Assembly (NCBI RefSeq): GCF_012911865.1
Contig: NZ_JAAXYH010000011.1
Location: 79,502-143,501 of the forward strand
Source of the DNA: Shewanella salipaludis
GTDB lineage: Bacteria; Pseudomonadota; Gammaproteobacteria; Enterobacterales; Shewanellaceae
DNA length: 64,000 bases
Direction of reading: 5' to 3'
How positions within the stretch are numbered: the stretch's first letter is position 1; every line of letters begins with the position of its first letter. This document shows, in pieces, positions 59,389 through 64,000 of the stretch. The notes beneath the pieces are model-generated. The model worked only from the letters and a program-made list of their open reading frames with translations, did not search any database and was not told the origin of the DNA. The translations under genes were made by a program, and so were the position numbers.

Positions 59389-59841
59389 TTAAGATTGCCT
59401 ATTACGGCTGGCTAATGCAGCCAGCCGTTTTAGTTTTTCACCCAGGGAACCTTCAACATGTTCCGCCAATGCCTCCAGATGTTCTGCGGCCACCGCACTC
59501 AGTTGATGCTGGGGAACTTTGGGCTTGGGGGTGTACAAGGCTAATCCCGGGTTGACTTTCACTTCAATTGCGGTAAGCATTGGGAGCGTTTCGGTTTGCA
59601 GTTGCGTGAGTAACTTCGTCTTTTGGAAGTTAATTCTGGCAGCCCAGGCCGCAGTGGTAGTTTCAATAACAAGAACACCCTGGCGGAGATTGGCCACTTT
59701 GAGCTGCTCCGCGACAGGACCTGCCGTCATCTGTTTCACATGTTGATCCAGGTACAATAGCAGTTCCGCTTTCTCAGCAAGATCGGGTAATTTCCCCGAT
59801 TGGTGTAACAGCTGGCTGAGATCCTGAGGGGGCTTTTTCAT
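59389..59841 (-). CDS. dciA: DUF721/DciA-like protein
   Basis: A 150-residue protein starting MKKPPQDLSQLLHQSGKLP. The central DUF721 domain (about 35-100: VANLRQGVLVIETTTAAWAA then RINFQKTKLL) is the fold of DciA, the helicase loader that works with DnaB in most bacteria lacking DnaC. Its position between lpxC and secA replaces secM of E. coli. ATG 59841 is preferred over an upstream start at 59919. Divergent from the peptidase gene; its 3' end overlaps the lpxC terminator. Confidence 0.8.
   Translation of the reverse strand: MKKPPQDLSQLLHQSGKLPDLAEKAELLLYLDQHVKQMTAGPVAEQLKVANLRQGVLVIETTTAAWAARINFQKTKLLTQLQTETLPMLTAIEVKVNPGLALYTPKPKVPQHQLSAVAAEHLEALAEHVEGSLGEKLKRLAALASRNRQS
59404..59433 (+). 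terminator. lpxC terminator inside the dciA 3' end
   Basis: ACGGCTGGCT, AATGC loop, AGCCAGCCGT then TTTAGTTTTT. The stem lies within the last codons of the convergent dciA gene. Confidence 0.8.
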
Positions 59842-59868
59842 ATGATAATAAGATGGCTGAATTAGGCT

Positions 59869-60768
59869 ATGAGTGTAACAGTTTTTATTCAAGGTCGGAA
59901 TGGCGTCAGCCGCTGGCAACCAGGTAAACGTTGGTTACTGCTGCCCATTCTGTTACTCGCTGCCGGTACCGGTATTTATCAACAGAATACTGAGCGCTTC
60001 GAGAGTCAGCAGGCCAGTGTCGATAAAGATCGTCTCGTCCGTGAACAGCAAAAACAACAAGTCTTAGATCTCAAGAATGCCACCGAGTCGCAATTGGCCA
60101 TGTTGGTGACCCATGTCGCCCGGATGCAGGCCAAGATTGTCCGTCTCGAGGCGCTGGGACAGCAAGTAGCGCAAAATTATCAGCTCGAAGAACAGTTCGA
60201 TTTCTCGACCGAGGTCGGTATCGGCGGGCCGAGTGATGTTGGCGCCAGCATAGAGTTGGGGCAACTTTTTGATGATATGAATGCCCTGGTTTCACGAATC
60301 GATAACAATAATGTTCAATTATCACTACTTGAAACTGTGGCATCTAATCTCCATATAGATGAAGAACGTTATATTTCGGGGCAGCCGATCAACAAAGGTT
60401 GGCTATCTTCCCCCTTCGGTTTGCGCAACGATCCCTTCAATGGCCGTAGAACCATGCATAAAGGCATAGATTTCGCGGGTAAAGAAGGCACGGAGGTCGT
60501 CGCGACGGCCGCCGGTGTCGTTACCTGGGCTGGCAAGATGTTTGGTTATGGTGAGTTGGTGGAAATCGATCATGGAAATGGTCTGCGTACTCGCTATGGA
60601 CACAATAAGGCCTTGTCTGTGACAGTCGGCGATGTGGTTGCCAAGGGTGAAACCATCGCCAGTATGGGGAGTACGGGACGCTCGACCGGTCCACATGTAC
60701 ATTACGAAGTGTTGCGGGGTGGACAACAGATAGATCCACAGAAGTTTGTCTACCGCAAAGCAAGTTAA
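59869..60768 (+). CDS. M23-family (LytM-type) peptidase, membrane-anchored
   Basis: A 299-residue protein with an N-terminal membrane anchor (about 22-38: RWLLLPILLLAAGTGIY), a coiled coil (about 45-110) and a C-terminal M23 domain (about 175-290). The zinc ligands His and Asp of MHKGIDFAG and the second His of GPHVHYEV are kept, plus RYGHNKAL, so it may be an active endopeptidase on peptidoglycan. The site before secA is usual in Shewanella relatives (recalled). Confidence 0.88.
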   Translation: MSVTVFIQGRNGVSRWQPGKRWLLLPILLLAAGTGIYQQNTERFESQQASVDKDRLVREQQKQQVLDLKNATESQLAMLVTHVARMQAKIVRLEALGQQVAQNYQLEEQFDFSTEVGIGGPSDVGASIELGQLFDDMNALVSRIDNNNVQLSLLETVASNLHIDEERYISGQPINKGWLSSPFGLRNDPFNGRRTMHKGIDFAGKEGTEVVATAAGVVTWAGKMFGYGELVEIDHGNGLRTRYGHNKALSVTVGDVVAKGETIASMGSTGRSTGPHVHYEVLRGGQQIDPQKFVYRKAS

Positions 60769-60828
60769 TTAAAACTTTGGCTTCTTGATTCCATCATGGA
60801 CTCGGCCTACAGATAATAAGTGATTCAG

Positions 60829-63552
60829 ATGTTTGGTAAATTACTGACAAAAGTATTTGGTAGTCGCAACGACCGTACCCTTAAAGGCCTTTCTAAAATA
60901 GTCGCCGAGATAAATGCGCTAGAGGCGGATTACGAAAAGCTCAGCGACAGTGAACTGAAGGCCAAGACCGCCGAATTCCGTGAGCGTCTGGAACAGGGGG
61001 TCTCCCTGGACAGCATCATGGCCGAAGCCTTTGCCACAGTACGCGAAGCCTCTAAGCGTGTGTTTGAGATGCGTCATTTCGACGTGCAGCTGCTCGGTGG
61101 CATGGTGCTCGACAGTAACCGCATCGCCGAGATGCGCACCGGTGAGGGTAAGACCCTGACCGCGACCCTGCCGGCCTACCTCAATGGCCTGACGGGTAAA
61201 GGCGTACACGTGATCACTGTGAACGACTATCTGGCGCGCCGTGATGCCGAATTTAACCGTCCCCTATTCGAATTCCTCGGTCTGACCGTCGGCATCAATG
61301 TCGCCGGCCTAGGTCAGCAAGAGAAGAAAGACGCCTACAACGCCGACATCACCTATGGTACCAACAACGAGTTCGGCTTCGATTATCTGCGCGATAACAT
61401 GGCCTTTTCCCCCCAGGAGCGGGTGCAAAGGCCATTGCACTATGCCCTGATAGATGAAGTCGACTCCATCCTGATCGATGAAGCCCGTACCCCTCTGATT
61501 ATTTCGGGCGCGGCCGAAGACAGTTCCGAACTCTATATTCGCGTCAACAAGCTCATTCCACACCTCATTCGCCAGGATAAGGAAGATACGGAAGAGTATG
61601 TGGGTGAAGGCGATTACACCATAGACGAGAAAGCCAAGCAGGTGCACATGACCGAGCGCGGTCAGGAGAAGGTCGAAAATCTGCTGACCGAGGCGGGTTT
61701 GTTGGCCGAAGGCGATTCACTCTATTCCGCCGCGAACATTTCGCTGTTGCACCATATCATGGCGGCCTTGCGTGCCCATACCCTCTTCGAGAAAGACGTC
61801 GACTACATAGTCCAGGACAACGAAGTCATCATAGTCGATGAGCATACGGGTCGTACCATGCCGGGCCGTCGTTGGTCTGAAGGTCTGCATCAGGCGGTCG
61901 AAGCCAAGGAAGCGGTGCACATTCAGAATGAGAACCAGACCCTGGCCTCTATCACCTTCCAGAACTATTTCCGTCAATATGAAAAGCTGGCGGGCATGAC
62001 GGGCACGGCCGATACCGAAGCCTTCGAGTTCCAGCACATCTATGGTTTGGACACTGTCGTAGTGCCGACCAACCGCCCCATGATCCGCAAGGATATGGCG
62101 GATTTGGTCTATCTCACCGCCAGAGAGAAATACGCCGCCATCATAGAAGACATCAAAGATTGCCGTAAACGTGGTCAGCCTGTATTGGTCGGTACCATTT
62201 CCATCGAGCAATCCGAGTTGCTCGCCGGCCTGATGCGTAAAGAAAAGATCCCGCACGAAGTGCTCAACGCCAAGTTCCATGAGAGAGAAGCCGATATTGT
62301 CGCCCAAGCGGGTCGCTTAGGCGCAGTCACTATCGCCACCAACATGGCGGGCCGGGGGACGGATATCGTGCTCGGCGGCAACTGGAACATGGAAATAGAT
62401 GCACTCGAGAATCCTACCGCAGAGCAGAAGGCCAAGATCAAGGCCGATTGGCTGGCGCGTCACGAAGCCGTGCTCGCCGCCGGTGGTTTGCATATTCTCG
62501 GTACCGAGCGTCACGAGTCGCGTCGTATCGATAACCAGTTGCGTGGTCGTTCCGGTCGTCAAGGGGATGCGGGTTCATCGCGTTTCTACCTGTCGATGGA
62601 AGACAGTCTGATGCGCATCTTCGCTTCCGAGCGTGTGTCCGGCATGATGAAAAAACTCGGCATGGAAGAAGGTGAGGCGATAGAGCATCCTTGGGTGTCT
62701 CGTGCCATCGAAAATGCCCAGCGCAAGGTTGAGGCCCGCAACTTCGATATCCGTAAGCAATTGCTCGAGTTCGATGATGTCGCCAACGATCAACGTCAAG
62801 TGGTTTACGCCCAGCGCAACGAGTTGATGGATGCCGACAGCATAGAAGAGACGATTCAGAATATTCAGGAAGACGTTATCCTGGGTGTGGTCGAACAGTA
62901 TATTCCGCCTCAGTCGGTCGAAGAGCTGTGGGATATCGCCGGCCTGGAACAGAGGTTGGCCCAGGAATTTGCCATCAAGCTGCCCATTCAGGAGTGGTTG
63001 GATAAAGAAGACGATCTCCATGAAGAGACGCTGCGCGAACGTATCGTGAGTTTTTGGGTCAACGCCTACAAGGCGAAAGAGCAGATGGTTGGCCCTCAGG
63101 TGTTGCGTCAGTTTGAAAAAGCCGTCATGTTGCAAACCTTGGATGGTCTATGGAAAGAGCATCTGGCGGCCATGGATCACCTGCGCCAAGGGATCCACTT
63201 GCGCGGTTATGCCCAGAAAAATCCTAAGCAGGAATATAAGCGGGAATCGTTCGAACTTTTCCAACAGATGCTCGATACCCTGAAACACGATGTCATCAGC
63301 ATCTTGTCTAAGGTACAGGTTCAGGCGCAATCCGATGTGGAAGAGATGGAAGAGCGTCGACGTCAGGAAGATGCCAAGATCCAGCGTGACTATCAGCATG
63401 CGGCGGCCGAGGCGTTAACGGGTGCAGCAGAGGGTGACGCCGTCGAGGCTCATACGCCAGTTGTGCGCGAGGGTGACAAGGTGGGACGTAACGATCCTTG
63501 CCCTTGTGGTTCGGGTAAAAAGTATAAGCAGTGCCACGGTAAGCTGAGTTAA
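60829..63552 (+). CDS. secA: Preprotein translocase ATPase SecA
   Basis: A 907-residue motor driving protein export through SecYEG. ATG 60829 gives the family start [20 protein letters not shown]; a GTG three codons earlier is possible. Walker A is [17 protein letters not shown], Walker [18 protein letters not shown]; later blocks [13 protein letters not shown] and [17 protein letters not shown]. The end holds the zinc/SecB-binding tail ([16 protein letters not shown]). No secM gene or arrest peptide precedes it. Confidence 0.98.
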   Translation: MFGKLLTKVFGSRNDRTLKGLSKIVAEINALEADYEKLSDSELKAKTAEFRERLEQGVSLDSIMAEAFATVREASKRVFEMRHFDVQLLGGMVLDSNRIAEMRTGEGKTLTATLPAYLNGLTGKGVHVITVNDYLARRDAEFNRPLFEFLGLTVGINVAGLGQQEKKDAYNADITYGTNNEFGFDYLRDNMAFSPQERVQRPLHYALIDEVDSILIDEARTPLIISGAAEDSSELYIRVNKLIPHLIRQDKEDTEEYVGEGDYTIDEKAKQVHMTERGQEKVENLLTEAGLLAEGDSLYSAANISLLHHIMAALRAHTLFEKDVDYIVQDNEVIIVDEHTGRTMPGRRWSEGLHQAVEAKEAVHIQNENQTLASITFQNYFRQYEKLAGMTGTADTEAFEFQHIYGLDTVVVPTNRPMIRKDMADLVYLTAREKYAAIIEDIKDCRKRGQPVLVGTISIEQSELLAGLMRKEKIPHEVLNAKFHEREADIVAQAGRLGAVTIATNMAGRGTDIVLGGNWNMEIDALENPTAEQKAKIKADWLARHEAVLAAGGLHILGTERHESRRIDNQLRGRSGRQGDAGSSRFYLSMEDSLMRIFASERVSGMMKKLGMEEGEAIEHPWVSRAIENAQRKVEARNFDIRKQLLEFDDVANDQRQVVYAQRNELMDADSIEETIQNIQEDVILGVVEQYIPPQSVEELWDIAGLEQRLAQEFAIKLPIQEWLDKEDDLHEETLRERIVSFWVNAYKAKEQMVGPQVLRQFEKAVMLQTLDGLWKEHLAAMDHLRQGIHLRGYAQKNPKQEYKRESFELFQQMLDTLKHDVISILSKVQVQAQSDVEEMEERRRQEDAKIQRDYQHAAAEALTGAAEGDAVEAHTPVVREGDKVGRNDPCPCGSGKKYKQCHGKLS

Positions 63553-63577
63553 ACCGGTAACCAGGCTATTGCTCATG

Positions 63578-63605
63578 AAAAGCGACTCTTTGAGTCGCTT
63601 TTTTT
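63578..63605 (+). terminator. Terminator of secA
   Basis: AAGCGACTC, TTT loop, GAGTCGCTT and five more T. Confidence 0.9.
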
Positions 63606-63781
63606 ATGGCAGGGGCTTTTGCCTGACATGGGACTCATCCGGTTGGGAGCGCAGACCAGGGATGTGTGATGGATTACCCCCCCTGAGCGCCGGAATTGTG
63701 GATAAGTCTGAGGATAACGGGTGGGTGGTATGTGCCTAATTCGGGTATAACAAAAAACCTCGATTTTCCTCAAAAAAGCCC

Positions 63782-63809
63782 TTGCGCGCCGGCAAAATCT
63801 CCCTATAAT
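63782..63809 (+). promoter_or_regulatory. Stable-RNA promoter P1
   Basis: TTGCGC (63782-63787), 16-base spacer, consensus TATAAT (63804-63809), then a GC-rich discriminator (GCGCAACC). AT-rich runs at about 63750-63775 can act as an UP element. These are hallmarks of rRNA P1 promoters. Confidence 0.75.
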
Positions 63810-63924
63810 GCGCAACCACTGACACGGCAGACAGCGAAACGCGAGGCGTTAAGCGAATGGCGGTGATAGTTCGTCGACTGATGTATATCAAGTAGATGGG
63901 CGGAAAAGAAGTTGAAAAAACTCC

Positions 63925-63952
63925 TTGACGCCAACCGGGAAATGCGTAAAAT
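63925..63952 (+). promoter_or_regulatory. Stable-RNA promoter P2
   Basis: TTGACG (63925-63930), 16-base spacer, TAAAAT (63947-63952), GC-rich discriminator (GCACGACC). It lies 143 bases after P1, the tandem arrangement of rRNA operons; the leader then runs off the window. Confidence 0.75.
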
Positions 63953-64000
63953 GCACGACCCTGAGCTGATGAAGCATCAGCCCCGACCCATTGCCACGCA

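Larger units (their letters stand above)
63553..64000. other. Non-coding end region: secA terminator and stable-RNA promoters
   Basis: About 450 bases to the window edge. It holds the secA terminator, an AT-rich stretch and two strong promoters. No protein gene is supported; the remainder reads as the leader of a stable RNA operon. Confidence 0.6.

Overview
The window looks like chromosomal DNA from a gammaproteobacterium of Shewanella type. This is inferred from gene order and protein character; no database was searched. The supporting orders are coaBC-dut-slmA beside radC-rpmB-rpmG, rarD-yigI-recQ, leuABCD behind a leucine leader peptide, a complete division and cell wall (dcw) cluster without ddl between murC and ftsQ, and a dciA/M23-peptidase pair between lpxC and secA. 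Most genes are moderately GC-rich. They use the isoleucine codon ATA freely, nearly always before a codon that starts with G.

Region 1 (1-7400) is accessory DNA. A small operon (NTF2-like protein end, tautomerase, DMT/DUF606 membrane protein) is cut by an IS3-family element (730-1977). On the other side the element abuts a REP-type tyrosine transposase gene that is also cut, and there is no target duplication, so the DNA around the element was probably rearranged. The IS orfB appears broken by an extra TCGG repeat unit. Next comes a lone inner-tube gene of the extracellular contractile injection (Pvc1/Afp1) family with no sheath, baseplate or ATPase gene beside it, then a gene-poor stretch and a secreted PI-PLC-like/C-type-lectin protein.

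Region 2 (7400-18400) is a signalling region: YjjG-like phosphatase; a three-gene set of CheY-like regulator, REC-GGDEF-EAL protein and Cache-PAS-PAS histidine kinase; two unrecognised small genes that share 10-bp phased upstream repeats; and, convergent with them, an FHA/winged-helix protein translationally coupled to a membrane Ser/Thr kinase with TPR repeats.

Region 3 (18400-42000) is housekeeping: yicC, rph-pyrE, folE, slmA-dut-coaBC, radC, rpmB-rpmG, argA (with a pair of ArgR boxes), rarD, yigI, recQ, a TPR/degenerate-GGDEF protein, the leucine operon with a classical attenuator (leuL plus terminator), fadL, glpK and a small charged hypothetical protein.

Region 4 (42300-63600) is the dcw cluster: mraZ, rsmH, ftsL, ftsI, murE, murF, mraY, murD, ftsW, murG, murC, ftsQ, ftsA, ftsZ, lpxC. 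It starts with a promoter and three MraZ boxes and has many start/stop overlaps. Then come dciA (opposite strand), an M23 peptidase gene and secA. The window closes with two strong tandem promoters typical of a ribosomal RNA operon leader; the rRNA genes would lie just outside.
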